From: Robertmurraya sp047302285
Lineage (GTDB): Bacteria > Bacillota > Bacilli > Bacillales > Cytobacillaceae
Assembly: GCF_047302285.1 (NCBI RefSeq)
Contig: NZ_CP154845.1
Coordinates: forward strand, 1,240,001-1,304,000
Direction: 5' to 3'
DNA length: 64,000 nucleotides
Shown: piece by piece, positions 17,768 through 26,345 of the stretch
Layout of the letters: each line of letters opens with the position of its first letter
Position numbering within the stretch: the first letter of the stretch is position 1
Position numbers and translations under genes: made by a program
Notes under the pieces: generated by a model
Database searches by the model: none
The model's input: only the letters and a program-made list of their open reading frames with translations
Told to the model about the DNA's origin: nothing

Positions 17768-18319
17768 ATGGAAAGAAAACCACATTTTTTTTATGCGCTC
17801 AAGCTTCCAAAAGAAGTGAAGACCTATTTGGAACACACTTGCGAAAAATTGAAGCAGGAGTTTCCTTTTAGCAGTTGGGTACATAGAGAGGATTACCATA
17901 TTACGTTAGCATTCTTAGGGAGTGCGAATCTAGAACAGTTGGAAGTCTCTCTAAATGCTGTTGAAAAAGAGCTTTCGGAAGGGTCATCTTTTTCATTAAA
18001 GATTAATCATCTAGGGGTGTTTGGAAGAAGTGATTCCCCGAGAATTTTTTGGGCTGGTTTAGAAAAAGAAGAACGTCTGTTTTTGCTTCGAAATCAAGTA
18101 TATCAGGCCTGTAAGCGGGCAGGATTTCAACTTGACACGAGAGAATTCAACCCTCATCTTACTCTTGCTCGGAAATGGAAAGGTGATCAGTCTTTTTCAA
18201 TTGAGAGCTTGACTAGAATAGAACCCATTTCATTTATGGCAAATGAAGTCGTTTTATATGAAACGCATGTACAAAAGCTTCCGAAATATGAGGTAAAGAA
18301 ATCATTCTCTCTAAAGTAA
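17768..18319 (+). CDS. thpR: RNA 2',3'-cyclic phosphodiesterase ThpR/LigT family (YtlP)
   Basis: A 183-residue 2H-phosphoesterase. The two catalytic HxTx motifs are HITLAFLG (about residue 49) and HLTLARKW (about residue 136), spaced as in LigT/ThpR enzymes, which open 2',3'-cyclic phosphates on RNA ends. Start ATG 17768 follows AAAGGACG at 17755-17762. First gene of a tightly packed ytlP-ytlQ-ytlR run (gaps of 23 and 20 bp). Confidence 0.87.
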   Translation: MERKPHFFYALKLPKEVKTYLEHTCEKLKQEFPFSSWVHREDYHITLAFLGSANLEQLEVSLNAVEKELSEGSSFSLKINHLGVFGRSDSPRIFWAGLEKEERLFLLRNQVYQACKRAGFQLDTREFNPHLTLARKWKGDQSFSIESLTRIEPISFMANEVVLYETHVQKLPKYEVKKSFSLK

Positions 18320-18342
18320 CGTAAAGTAAGGAAGGTCAAATA

Positions 18343-19314
18343 ATGGGTCAGCTAATAAAGCTTCAAGACTATGTTTCGCGATATGAACAGGACATTTTCT
18401 TATATCCTTCCCGCTTTGTGAGATTAAAAACGCAACAATGGGATAAATGGAAGAGAGCATGGGAAAATGGGGAAAGTCTGCAGGAAAGTCTGCAGGAAAG
18501 AGTGGAGACGAGTGCTGTTCCAGAATGGTATGAAGAGGAAAAAGAGCCTTTTTTTACCCGAATTAAAGATTTATTTAAAAGAGGAAAAGAAGGAGAAGAG
18601 GAGAAGGCTTTCAAGGAAGTCACTACTAGTACTCTTTCATTTTCTCCCTCTCTGCCGATTCAACCGGATACTTTGGATGAATTGAAAAGAAGTTTTTTAG
18701 AACAGCTATATACATTTCAATTAAAGTGGGCGACGACAACGATTGCAGAACAATCTTTTATTGATAAAAGCTATTATGAGGATGAGCGGTTGAAATATTT
18801 TTTGCAAAGATTTCCGGATACATATTTAGTCTTGTACCAGCCTATTTTCCTACTAAAAACAGCACCTGTTGAGGTAGAAATAATCCTTATCACCCCGACT
18901 GAAGTTTGGTGTATTACTTTTTTGGAGGAAGAGGATAGAGCGGTGTTTGTGGGCTCCAATGAACACTTTTGGTTGAAACGTAATCAGGAGCAAGAGCAGA
19001 AGGTTTTAAACCCGTTGATTGCCCTAAATCGGACGGAGAAAGTAACGAAAAACATTTTAAATCATTACGAAATTGAGTTACCTATTCATAAAGCTGTGTT
19101 AACTCGTAATGGATACATCGATTACCCGTCTGCTCCGTATGATACAAAGTTTATTGAAAGACGAAATTATGAGCAATGGTTTCAGAACATGCGATCACAA
19201 CGCTCTCCGCTAAAACATATTCAATTGAAAGCAGCGCAGGCTCTATTAAATTATTGCCAAACGACTAGTGTGCGCAGGCCTGAGTGGGATGTAGAATCGG
19301 AACAAGAATATTGA
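18343..19314 (+). CDS. ytlQ: YtlQ-like protein of unknown function, possible NERD-type domain
   Basis: A 323-residue cytoplasmic protein, no signal peptide or membrane segment. Position between ytlP and ytlR identifies it as the YtlQ equivalent. The C-terminal half (from about residue 120) has an alternating strand/helix pattern with VEVEIILITPTEVWCITFLEE and NPLIALNRTEKV, resembling nuclease-related (NERD) domains; I state this as a weak resemblance. The N-terminal part is charged linker; within it a 12-bp tandem duplication (GGAAAGTCTGCA, 18471-18494) gives a repeated ESLQ. ATG 18343 follows AAGGAAGGTC. Confidence 0.7.
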   Translation: MGQLIKLQDYVSRYEQDIFLYPSRFVRLKTQQWDKWKRAWENGESLQESLQERVETSAVPEWYEEEKEPFFTRIKDLFKRGKEGEEEKAFKEVTTSTLSFSPSLPIQPDTLDELKRSFLEQLYTFQLKWATTTIAEQSFIDKSYYEDERLKYFLQRFPDTYLVLYQPIFLLKTAPVEVEIILITPTEVWCITFLEEEDRAVFVGSNEHFWLKRNQEQEQKVLNPLIALNRTEKVTKNILNHYEIELPIHKAVLTRNGYIDYPSAPYDTKFIERRNYEQWFQNMRSQRSPLKHIQLKAAQALLNYCQTTSVRRPEWDVESEQEY

Positions 19315-19334
19315 TGAAAATGTAGGTAGAGAGA

Positions 19335-20282
19335 ATGAACAATATCCATTTCATTATTAACCCTCAAGCAAAAAACGGATATTCTATGAAGGTATGGGAG
19401 AAGATCGAAAAAGAGCTAATATCAAAGCAACTCCCTTATCGGGCAGCATTAACGGAATATCGAGGACATGCTGTGGAAATGGTCGAAGCCATTCATAGGG
19501 ACCTCGGTCCTAAGGAGAAGGTGATGATTGTTGCCATTGGGGGCGATGGGACCATACACGAAGTTATTAATGGTGCAGCGCATGCAGAAAATGTCATGAT
19601 CGGATTTATACCTGCGGGTTCAGGAAATGATTTTAGGAGGGGATACGGTATTCCGAAAGATCCCCTCACTGCTCTACAGTTTATTTTAGAACAAGCAAAA
19701 GCGCCACCTTTACTCGTAGATGTCGGTGAAATTGAAAGTCGCAAGGGGAAGAATACGAATTTTATCAACAATATGGGGGTTGGATTTGACGCACTTATTA
19801 CAAAGGAAGCAAATTCTTCTTGTTTGAAGGGAATTTTGAATCGTTTTCATTTAGGGAGTCTTGTTTATGCCTATTTTGTTATTAAGAAGCTCTTTTCTTT
19901 TAAATGTAGTAATGTGAACATAAGCATTGATGGAAAAAAACTTCATTATAAAAAAGCTTGGTTTGTGACCGTTTCTAATCAGCCTTTCTATGGTGGAGGA
20001 ATGAAAATCTCCCCTAAGGCAAAAGTTCGCGATGGTTTATTGAATGTGACGGTTGTTCACAATCTATCAAGGATTAAATTTCTCCTCGTCTTTATTACTG
20101 TCTTTTGGGGCGGTCACACTAGATTTAAAGAAGTAGAAGAACTGATTGGAAGACAAATCTCGATACAATCGAGTTCCTCTTTTTATGCTCACGCAGACGG
20201 AGAATATATAGGGGAAACACCCCTCCAGATTAAAGTAAACCATCAAGTCATGCCGATATTAACGAAAAAAGTAGATTGCTAG
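19335..20282 (+). CDS. ytlR: Diacylglycerol/lipid kinase family protein (YtlR)
   Basis: A 315-residue member of the DagK-catalytic (LCB5/YegS) lipid kinase family. The N-terminal NPQAKNG motif, the nucleotide-binding GGDGTIHEVING near residue 68 and GSGNDFRRG near residue 96 are all intact, as is the C-terminal HADGEYIGETP. Substrate is unproven; the family phosphorylates diacylglycerol or related lipids. Start ATG 19335 follows AGGTAGAGAGA. Last gene of the ytlP-Q-R cluster. Confidence 0.88.
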   Translation: MNNIHFIINPQAKNGYSMKVWEKIEKELISKQLPYRAALTEYRGHAVEMVEAIHRDLGPKEKVMIVAIGGDGTIHEVINGAAHAENVMIGFIPAGSGNDFRRGYGIPKDPLTALQFILEQAKAPPLLVDVGEIESRKGKNTNFINNMGVGFDALITKEANSSCLKGILNRFHLGSLVYAYFVIKKLFSFKCSNVNISIDGKKLHYKKAWFVTVSNQPFYGGGMKISPKAKVRDGLLNVTVVHNLSRIKFLLVFITVFWGGHTRFKEVEELIGRQISIQSSSSFYAHADGEYIGETPLQIKVNHQVMPILTKKVDC

Positions 20283-20445
20283 ACTCATTTATCAACGCTG
20301 AAATTTCATAGAGGACTTGACGGAAATTGGTATTAGGGGATAAAATTTAAAGGATTAGTGAATTCGTCTAAAATAAAAATAATCCGTAGAAAGGCAAAAA
20401 AACATTTGTCTTTCAATTGGCTTTCATTTATTATGAAGTGTGCAC

Positions 20446-20485
20446 AAGATAGCTATTGTAGATCGTATCAGTAGCTGTCTTTTTT
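20446..20485 (+). terminator. Possible terminator before ytmP
   Basis: AAGATAGCTA and TAGCTGTCTT can pair with two G-U pairs around a 15-nt loop, followed by five more T residues. The rest of the 20283-20563 gap shows no gene. Confidence 0.55.
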
Positions 20486-20563
20486 ATTCGAACTAAACAA
20501 GTTACTTAATTTCATTTCATAATGATGAACATTGTGAAATTTACTTACTGAAGGTGAACAATT

Positions 20564-21340
20564 TTGGAACACTTATTTGGACAAGAATGGGAAATTGTCC
20601 CTGCTGGAGGGGCAACGGGTGAAGCGTTTTTTGCACAACATGAAGAACAAAGGCTTTTCTTAAAGCGAAACTCCTCACCGTTTCTAGCCGTCTTATCAGC
20701 AGAAGGAATTGTTCCAAAGCTTATTTGGACAAAGAGACTGGAGAGCGGAGATGTGATCACTGCTCAGCAATGGTTAGAGGGAAGAGAACTTAAGCCACCT
20801 GAAATGATTGGGGAAAGAGTGGCCAAGCTCCTTCAAAAAATTCATGGTTCCGATCCCCTTCTCGGAATGTTAAAAAGAATGGGGAAAACTCCGTTACAAC
20901 CAAGTCATCTTATCGAATCATTAGAAAAGGCGCTGGATCAGGAGCTTCTTTGGCATCCTATTGTCATTTCATCGTTAAACTTTTTGAAAGAAGAGCTCCC
21001 GAATATCCCAACCCATCTTCAAGTCGTATGTCATGGTGATGTAAATCATAACAATTGGCTATTGACTGAAGATAATCAATTGTATTTGATCGACTGGGAC
21101 GGAGCGATGATTGGTGATCCTGCTCTTGATTTAGGAATGCTCTTATATTGGTATGTTCCCGAAGAACAATGGGAGGATTGGGTTCACCTCTATGGAATTA
21201 CATTAAATGATCATCTACGTTTGCGGATGAAATGGTATTTCATTGCACAGACGTTGACGACCATTCAATGGTCAAAAAACAAGGATCGTTTGGAAGAAGT
21301 AGAGAAATGGCTCGCTGTCATTAAGGATGTTTCGAATTAA
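20564..21340 (+). CDS. ytmP: Phosphotransferase/aminoglycoside kinase-like protein (YtmP)
   Basis: A 258-residue protein of the APH/choline kinase superfamily. The Brenner-type catalytic loop HGDVNHNNWLL (about residue 157) and the metal-binding LIDWDGAMIGDPALDLG are intact, so it should be an active small-molecule kinase; the substrate is unknown. Start is TTG at 20564 after GAAGGTGAAC. Its stop overlaps that of convergent ytzH by three to four bases, so there is no room for a terminator between them. Confidence 0.85.
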   Translation: MEHLFGQEWEIVPAGGATGEAFFAQHEEQRLFLKRNSSPFLAVLSAEGIVPKLIWTKRLESGDVITAQQWLEGRELKPPEMIGERVAKLLQKIHGSDPLLGMLKRMGKTPLQPSHLIESLEKALDQELLWHPIVISSLNFLKEELPNIPTHLQVVCHGDVNHNNWLLTEDNQLYLIDWDGAMIGDPALDLGMLLYWYVPEEQWEDWVHLYGITLNDHLRLRMKWYFIAQTLTTIQWSKNKDRLEEVEKWLAVIKDVSN

Positions 21341-21606
21341 GAAAATGTTTCCACATCATTGACCCATTGAGATAGTTGTTGTTGATGGGATTCAATATGG
21401 TTATCTAAGTTACTTGAATTAATTCCATTTTGGCTGTAGCTGTAAATTTGTTCTAATACATCATTATTCATATTTGAATCAGCCATTAACGATTTTACTA
21501 ATCGTTCTAATTGTTCAAGTTCTGATACAGACCCACAGCAATCGACTTGATGGTTGTTTAATATATCTTTCAATAATTGAAGTTGATCTTGTTGATTTAG
21601 TGGCAC
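21337..21606 (-). CDS. ytzH: YtzH family small protein
   Basis: An 89-residue helical, Gln- and Asp-rich protein matching the YtzH family of unknown function (conserved DCCGSVSELEQLERL). GTG at 21606 fits an AAAGGG ribosome binding site eight bases upstream and gives the family-typical MPLN start; a longer frame begins three codons earlier. It is convergent with ytmP, tail to tail. Confidence 0.78.
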   Translation of the reverse strand: MPLNQQDQLQLLKDILNNHQVDCCGSVSELEQLERLVKSLMADSNMNNDVLEQIYSYSQNGINSSNLDNHIESHQQQLSQWVNDVETFS

Positions 21607-21639
21607 CTCATACACCCTTTCAATAAGTCTAAATTTTAT

Positions 21640-21670
21640 AAGGAATTCACATCTAGCATGTGAATTCCTT
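21640..21670 (+). terminator. Perfect inverted repeat upstream of trmB
   Basis: AAGGAATTCACAT-CTAGC-ATGTGAATTCCTT is a perfect 13-bp stem followed by TTCTTG on the + strand. It lies in the divergent gap between ytzH and trmB. The simplest reading is the terminator for + strand transcripts leaving ytmP and crossing ytzH antisense; an operator function cannot be excluded. Confidence 0.6.
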
Positions 21671-21782
21671 TTCTTGTTTATTCACGATTCGATTCCGCGT
21701 GGTTCTATTTTTAACTTGCGTGAAAACCTTCTTAATGATATTGTTTGTACGAATATTTATTTTAGATTTTAGGGGTGTCAAA

Positions 21783-22421
21783 ATGCGGTTACGACATAAA
21801 CCATGGGCAAGAGAAATGCTGGATTCACATCCTCAGTATGTCATCTCTTCTCCAGAACAATATAAAGGAAATTGGAAGGCTGTTTTTGAAAAGGACCAGC
21901 CACTCCATATTGAAGTAGGAACAGGAAAAGGTCGATTTATAACGGAAATGGCAAGAGCTAATCCACATATTAATTATATTGGCATTGAGCTATTCGAGAG
22001 TGTCATTGTGTCTGCTCTTGAACGCTTAATGGAAGCTGACCTACCTAATGTTAAGCTCTTAAATGTCAATGGTGAAAAGCTAACTGAATACTTTGCAAAA
22101 GGTGATATTAGCCGAGTGTATTTAAATTTCTCCGATCCTTGGCCAAAGAACCGCCATGCGAAAAGACGTTTAACATATAAAAGCTTCTTAAAACTGTATG
22201 AGGATATTCTCATTGAAAATGGTGAAATTCATTTTAAGACAGACAATCAAGGATTGTTTGAATACTCCCTTATGAGTTTCTCAGAATATGGTCTATTACT
22301 GAAATATATAAGCCTCGACCTGCACAATAGTGACTTTGAAGGAAACATCATGACGGAGTATGAAGAGAAGTTTTCGCAAAAGGGTAGTCGGATTTATCGG
22401 TGTGAAGTCCAGTATAGATAA
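21783..22421 (+). CDS. trmB: tRNA (guanine-N7)-methyltransferase TrmB
   Basis: A 212-residue SAM-dependent methyltransferase making m7G46 in tRNA. SAM motif EVGTGKGRFI is near residue 44; the family signature DPWPKNRHAKRRL, which binds tRNA, is near residue 118; the C-terminal NIMTEYEEKFSQKG is conserved. ATG 21783 follows AGGGGTGTC and gives the standard MRLRHKPWA start; a long hydrophobic in-frame extension upstream is unlikely to be translated. A terminator follows directly. Confidence 0.95.
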   Translation: MRLRHKPWAREMLDSHPQYVISSPEQYKGNWKAVFEKDQPLHIEVGTGKGRFITEMARANPHINYIGIELFESVIVSALERLMEADLPNVKLLNVNGEKLTEYFAKGDISRVYLNFSDPWPKNRHAKRRLTYKSFLKLYEDILIENGEIHFKTDNQGLFEYSLMSFSEYGLLLKYISLDLHNSDFEGNIMTEYEEKFSQKGSRIYRCEVQYR

Positions 22422-22425
22422 GTTA

Positions 22426-22457
22426 AAGCTGTTCCTTTATCGAGGAGCAGCTTTTTA
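22426..22457 (+). terminator. trmB terminator
   Basis: AAAGCTGTTCCT-TTATCG-AGGAGCAGCTTTTT: 12-bp stem and T-run right after trmB. Confidence 0.85.
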
Positions 22458-22518
22458 TTGGTTCGTAGTTTTCTAAATATTGAACAAATGGTAAGATGTT
22501 TTTAAGGAGGGGATTTTA

Positions 22519-23358
22519 ATGGAAACGTTACAAATTGGTGAGTACAAATTGACCTGGCTCCGTGGAGGAGTAACCCATCTAGACGGTGGAGCGATGTTTG
22601 GAGTTGTACCAAAGGCGTTATGGTCAAAAAAATATCCACATAATGAGAAGAATCAGATTCCATTAAGAACAGATCCAATATTAATACAAGGTAAGGGTGA
22701 AACCTTTTTAATTGAATCAGGAATCGGTGTTGGCAAGTTGACAGATAAACAAAAAAGAAATTTTGGCGTGTTAGAAGAGTCGACAATCGAGATTTCATTA
22801 AAGGAATTAGGTTTAACGACCGCTGATATTGATTATGTACTAATGACTCATCTTCATTATGATCATGCGAATGGACTTTCAAAGCGTGTAGGGGAAGAGT
22901 TTGTTTCAGTTTTTCCCAATAGTAAAATCATTACATCTAAAATAGAATGGGATGAAATGAGAGAGCCGAATATTCGCTCAAAGAATACATACTGGAAAGA
23001 AAACTGGGAACCGATTCAAGCGCAAGTGGAGACATTTGAAAACGAATGGACTTACGGTCCAATCAAAATGGTACACACTGGTGGTCATAGTGATGGACAT
23101 TCGATTGTGATCCTGGAAGATGGTGGAGAAACGGCCTTACATATGGCCGACATCATGCCGACACATGCTCATCAAAATGTGCTCTGGGTGATGGCCTATG
23201 ATGATTATCCAATGACTTCTATATATGCGAAACAAAAATGGCTTGAATTTGGACTATCACAAAAAGCATGGTTCACGTTTTATCATGATGCCGTTTATCG
23301 AGCAGTAAAATGGAATGAAGAAAATGAACTAGTTCAATTGGTGAAGAGAGTGGAGTAG
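22519..23358 (+). CDS. ytnP: Metallo-beta-lactamase-fold hydrolase YtnP (lactonase)
   Basis: A 279-residue metallo-hydrolase with the di-zinc motif HLHYDHANG near residue 114, a second His in GGHSDGHS and Asp in HMADIMP. B. subtilis YtnP is reported as a quorum-quenching lactonase acting on N-acyl homoserine lactones and on Streptomyces signals, so this product may degrade competitor signals; that activity is inferred here. ATG 22519 follows AAGGAGGGG at about 22504. Transcribed alone, with terminators on both sides. Confidence 0.88.
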   Translation: METLQIGEYKLTWLRGGVTHLDGGAMFGVVPKALWSKKYPHNEKNQIPLRTDPILIQGKGETFLIESGIGVGKLTDKQKRNFGVLEESTIEISLKELGLTTADIDYVLMTHLHYDHANGLSKRVGEEFVSVFPNSKIITSKIEWDEMREPNIRSKNTYWKENWEPIQAQVETFENEWTYGPIKMVHTGGHSDGHSIVILEDGGETALHMADIMPTHAHQNVLWVMAYDDYPMTSIYAKQKWLEFGLSQKAWFTFYHDAVYRAVKWNEENELVQLVKRVE

Positions 23359-23366
23359 AAGTACTT

Positions 23367-23403
23367 AAAATGGGATAGGAGGCGATCTCCTGTCCCATTT
23401 TTC
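23367..23403. terminator. Bidirectional terminator between ytnP and ytzB
   Basis: AAATGGGATAGGAG-GCGAT-CTCCTGTCCCATTT followed by TTC; flanked by A and T runs on both strands. Confidence 0.87.
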
Positions 23404-23404
23404 T

Positions 23405-23719
23405 TTAGCTTATTTCTTTAGTTTCAATAATGCTTCCGGTAGCAGCATCAGCAATAAACTCATATTGCTCCATGCTTTTATCTGTGAATCGTGATATTCC
23501 ACCTTTGTAGACGATATAGGTTAGATTTTGTTTTTCATAAGGCTCTGTTTTCATCTGAATCCAAGAGCCACTTATCGGTCCAGACTGTTTAAATAATTCT
23601 TTTGCATTCGCTAATGCTTTCTCAGGAGAAACATGGGTTTTCGCATCTAATAATTGCTTCGTGGCAAAACCACTCACCACTCCCACACCGAGTCCTAAGA
23701 AGAAAGATTTCCAATTCAA
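23405..23719 (-). CDS. ytzB: PepSY-domain membrane-anchored protein (YtzB)
   Basis: A 104-residue protein with one N-terminal hydrophobic segment (residues 4-22, FFLGLGVGVVSGFATKQLL) acting as an anchor, then a PepSY domain facing outward. The helix HVSPEKALANAKELF and the strands ending DAATGSIIETKEI are typical. PepSY domains often inhibit or regulate peptidases. It lies next to, but divergent from, peptidase gene ytoP, as in B. subtilis. Start ATG follows GGGGGGCC-type purines (GAGGGGGGCCTTTC). Confidence 0.85.
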   Translation of the reverse strand: MNWKSFFLGLGVGVVSGFATKQLLDAKTHVSPEKALANAKELFKQSGPISGSWIQMKTEPYEKQNLTYIVYKGGISRFTDKSMEQYEFIADAATGSIIETKEIS

Positions 23720-23972
23720 AGAAAGGCCCCCCTCTAGAAAGTATGCTCTTTATCCATCATATCATCAAGACATATCAAAAAAAAACATCTCTAATAGTAG
23801 ATTTCATGCCCCTATTTTATCACAAACGAAGTACAGAAGGTGGTAAGTCGAAAGAAACTTCTGTAAAATAAAATGTATACGCTAAGATTTCACTATTGTG
23901 GAAAAGCGAAATCGCCATGGACGAATTAATTGTGGATTTTTACATAGGATGGCAAGAGAAGGAGTCGAAAAA

Positions 23973-25040
23973 ATGAACGAAAATACGAAAGCACTTTTTA
24001 AAACATTAACCGAGCTTCCTGGTGCACCAGGGAATGAACATCTTGTCCGAAAATTTATGAAAGAGCAACTATCGAAATATAGTGATGAAGTTGTTCAAGA
24101 TAAATTAGGCGGAGTATTCGGGGTAAGAAAAGGTGGCGGTCCTACGGTTATGGTGGCAGGACATATGGACGAGGTTGGATTTATGGTGACTGCCATTACA
24201 GAAAACGGAATGCTTCGTTTTCAAACATTAGGTGGTTGGTGGAGCCAAGTTCTTTTAGCTCAACGTGTACAAATTATCACTGAAAATGGACCTGTTATTG
24301 GAGTAATTGGCTCGATTCCTCCACATTTATTAGATGAAGCGAAACGAAGCAAGCCGATGGAGATTAGTAATATGCTAATCGATATTGGTGCGGATGATAA
24401 AGAAGATGCGATCAAAATTGGGATTAAGCCAGGGCAACAAATTGTTCCTATTTGTCCATTTACACCGATGGCTAATGAGAAAAAAATCATGGCGAAATCA
24501 TGGGATAATCGTTATGGCTGTGGACTATCGATTGAATTATTAGAAGCTTTGAAGGATGAAGTACTTCCAAATACGCTTTATTCTGGAGCAACAGTTCAAG
24601 AAGAGGTTGGATTAAGAGGTGCGCAAACAGCTGCAACAATGATAAAGCCTGATATTTTCTTTGCCTTAGATGCTTCTCCAGCAAATGATATGTCAGGAGA
24701 CAAGAAGGAATTTGGACAGTTAGGAAAAGGAACACTGCTAAGAATTTTAGACCGCTCAATGGTCACTCATCGTGGAATGAGAGAATTTATCCTTGATACG
24801 GCTGAGCAAAATGATATTCCTTATCAATATTTCGTTTCCGCTGGAGGAACGGACGCAGGTCGTGTTCATTTGACAAATGAAGGTGTTCCTAGTGCAGTAG
24901 TGGGGATTTGTTCACGCTATATTCATACTCATGCTTCGATCATTCATGTAGATGACTATGCAGCTGCAAAGGAATTACTGATCAAATTAGTGAAATCCTG
25001 TGATCGAACAACAGTAGAAACGATTAAACAAAATAGTTAA
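23973..25040 (+). CDS. ytoP: M42 family glutamyl aminopeptidase (YtoP)
   Basis: A 355-residue cobalt/zinc aminopeptidase of the M42 (TET-forming) family. Visible metal and catalytic elements in order: GHMDEVGFM (His ligand), KSWDNRYGCGL (bridging Asp), VQEEVGLRGA (catalytic Glu pair), ALDASPAND and the final SRYIHTHASI His. Cytoplasmic. ATG 23973 is chosen because AGAAGGAG lies at 23957-23964; a 25-codon longer frame has no site. The NTPase gene follows after 47 bp. Confidence 0.9.
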   Translation: MNENTKALFKTLTELPGAPGNEHLVRKFMKEQLSKYSDEVVQDKLGGVFGVRKGGGPTVMVAGHMDEVGFMVTAITENGMLRFQTLGGWWSQVLLAQRVQIITENGPVIGVIGSIPPHLLDEAKRSKPMEISNMLIDIGADDKEDAIKIGIKPGQQIVPICPFTPMANEKKIMAKSWDNRYGCGLSIELLEALKDEVLPNTLYSGATVQEEVGLRGAQTAATMIKPDIFFALDASPANDMSGDKKEFGQLGKGTLLRILDRSMVTHRGMREFILDTAEQNDIPYQYFVSAGGTDAGRVHLTNEGVPSAVVGICSRYIHTHASIIHVDDYAAAKELLIKLVKSCDRTTVETIKQNS

Positions 25041-25087
25041 GTCTATTCCAAATGAAGAATTATTTTCTGAAAGAAGGACAAACAGCA

Positions 25088-25606
25088 ATGAAAGTAGTCA
25101 TCGGTACGAAAAACCCTGCGAAAATAAAGGCGGTACAAGCTGCTTTTGAAGGATATGATGTACAGTTTGAATCACTAAATACCGCCTCTGAGGTCAATGA
25201 ACAACCACTTACCGATGAAGAGACGATTAAAGGAGCAGTTAATCGTTCTACTTCAGCCCTTGAAGAGGGAAAAGGTGATATTGGTATTGGCCTTGAAGGA
25301 GGAGTTCAAGAGCATGGAGGCGAGCTTTTTCTTTGCAATTGGGGAGCTCTAACGGTACAGGGGAAGCCTCCTTTCGTTGCTGGTGGGGCCCGAATCCCAC
25401 TGCCGAAGGAAATCGCCGATCGCTTAAGAGCTGGTGAGGAGTTGGGTCCAGTCATGGATCAGTACACTCAAAAAGAAAATATTCGTAAGCATGAAGGTGC
25501 TATAGGGATATTTTCGAATGGAAGAGTGGATCGAGCAGAGATGTTTTCTCATGTTATGAAGCTTTTGATTGGTCAATACGAGTTCAATAGGAAGAATAAT
25601 AAATAA
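25088..25606 (+). CDS. Inosine/xanthosine triphosphatase-like protein (DUF84, YjjX family)
   Basis: A 172-residue DUF84/YjjX-type NTPase. The family start MKVVIGTKNPAKIKAV, the GIGLEGGVQ loop and NWGALTV segment are visible. Members hydrolyse ITP/XTP to keep deaminated purines out of nucleic acids. ATG 25088 with AGAAGGAC upstream gives the canonical N-terminus; a longer in-frame start at 25052 is rejected. It sits in an operon-like run after ytoP and before a lipoprotein gene (42 bp). Confidence 0.85.
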   Translation: MKVVIGTKNPAKIKAVQAAFEGYDVQFESLNTASEVNEQPLTDEETIKGAVNRSTSALEEGKGDIGIGLEGGVQEHGGELFLCNWGALTVQGKPPFVAGGARIPLPKEIADRLRAGEELGPVMDQYTQKENIRKHEGAIGIFSNGRVDRAEMFSHVMKLLIGQYEFNRKNNK

Positions 25607-25648
25607 ATTGTTCTTGTTTTTGTACTTTTAAAACAAGGAGGAAAAGGT

Positions 25649-26158
25649 ATGAGAAATCACGATAAAGCATTTCTGCTTTTTGTGATGGCCATCATATGGC
25701 TTGCCGGGTGCTCTGCTTCATTTGAAGAAGAACAAGCTGATGCGATTGGAGCAGTCGAAGAGGCCTTTAAAGAAGCGCCTAAAAAAAGTAATCATGAAAA
25801 TGAGGATATCCAATATTATTTGCCATTTGGATTCGAAGTTGAGGAAGAAACAGCGAATAATATTATTTTAAAAAATGGGGCAAAAACCTATATTTTATTC
25901 TACAATTTCCAAGAAGACATGAAAAGTGAGGTTGTTTTAAACGCTACTCTGCAACAAAAGGAATTTGATGTCGATCAGCGTTTAACTGAAGGCAACAAAC
26001 TAGGTTATTTCCTCGTTGAAAAAATAAGTGAAAAAGAAAATGAAGTAATCGTAGGAATTGGTGGAGTAAAGGTTACAAGTGAAGTCAAAACAACAAACCT
26101 ATCATCTGAAGCGGAAACGATGATGCGCATTGCAAACTCCGTCCAATTTAATCTCTAA
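25649..26158 (+). CDS. Lipoprotein of unknown function
   Basis: A 169-residue exported protein. Residues 1-20 form a lipoprotein signal peptide (HDK, then a hydrophobic core) ending in lipobox LAGC with Cys21 as the lipidated residue. The mature part is acidic, with a predicted alpha/beta fold (QYYLPFGFEVEEET, IILKNGAKTYILFYNF) reminiscent of sporulation or membrane-bound sensors of Bacillus, but I recognise no domain. ATG 25649 follows AAGGAGGAAAAGG. It ends at a good terminator. Confidence 0.8.
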   Translation: MRNHDKAFLLFVMAIIWLAGCSASFEEEQADAIGAVEEAFKEAPKKSNHENEDIQYYLPFGFEVEEETANNIILKNGAKTYILFYNFQEDMKSEVVLNATLQQKEFDVDQRLTEGNKLGYFLVEKISEKENEVIVGIGGVKVTSEVKTTNLSSEAETMMRIANSVQFNL

Positions 26159-26159
26159 T

Positions 26160-26213
26160 TATAAGCCATGACATAAGTCAGCCATTAAGCTGAATATGTT
26201 ATGGCTTTTTTCT
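26160..26213 (+). terminator. Terminator after the lipoprotein gene
   Basis: ATAAGCCATGACATA...TATGTTATGGCTTTTTTCTT; about 12 pairs with a long loop, then a T-run. Confidence 0.75.
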
Positions 26214-26345
26214 TAATAAAGTAGATAATCTAGCCTTCGATAAGGAATATTAAAAAAAGTAGTTCCCTTTTATGATAGGTAGAGATAAAATAGATATCAT
26301 TACACGTGTAAAGACACCTGTTTGAAAACGAGAGGGGAAAAAAGA

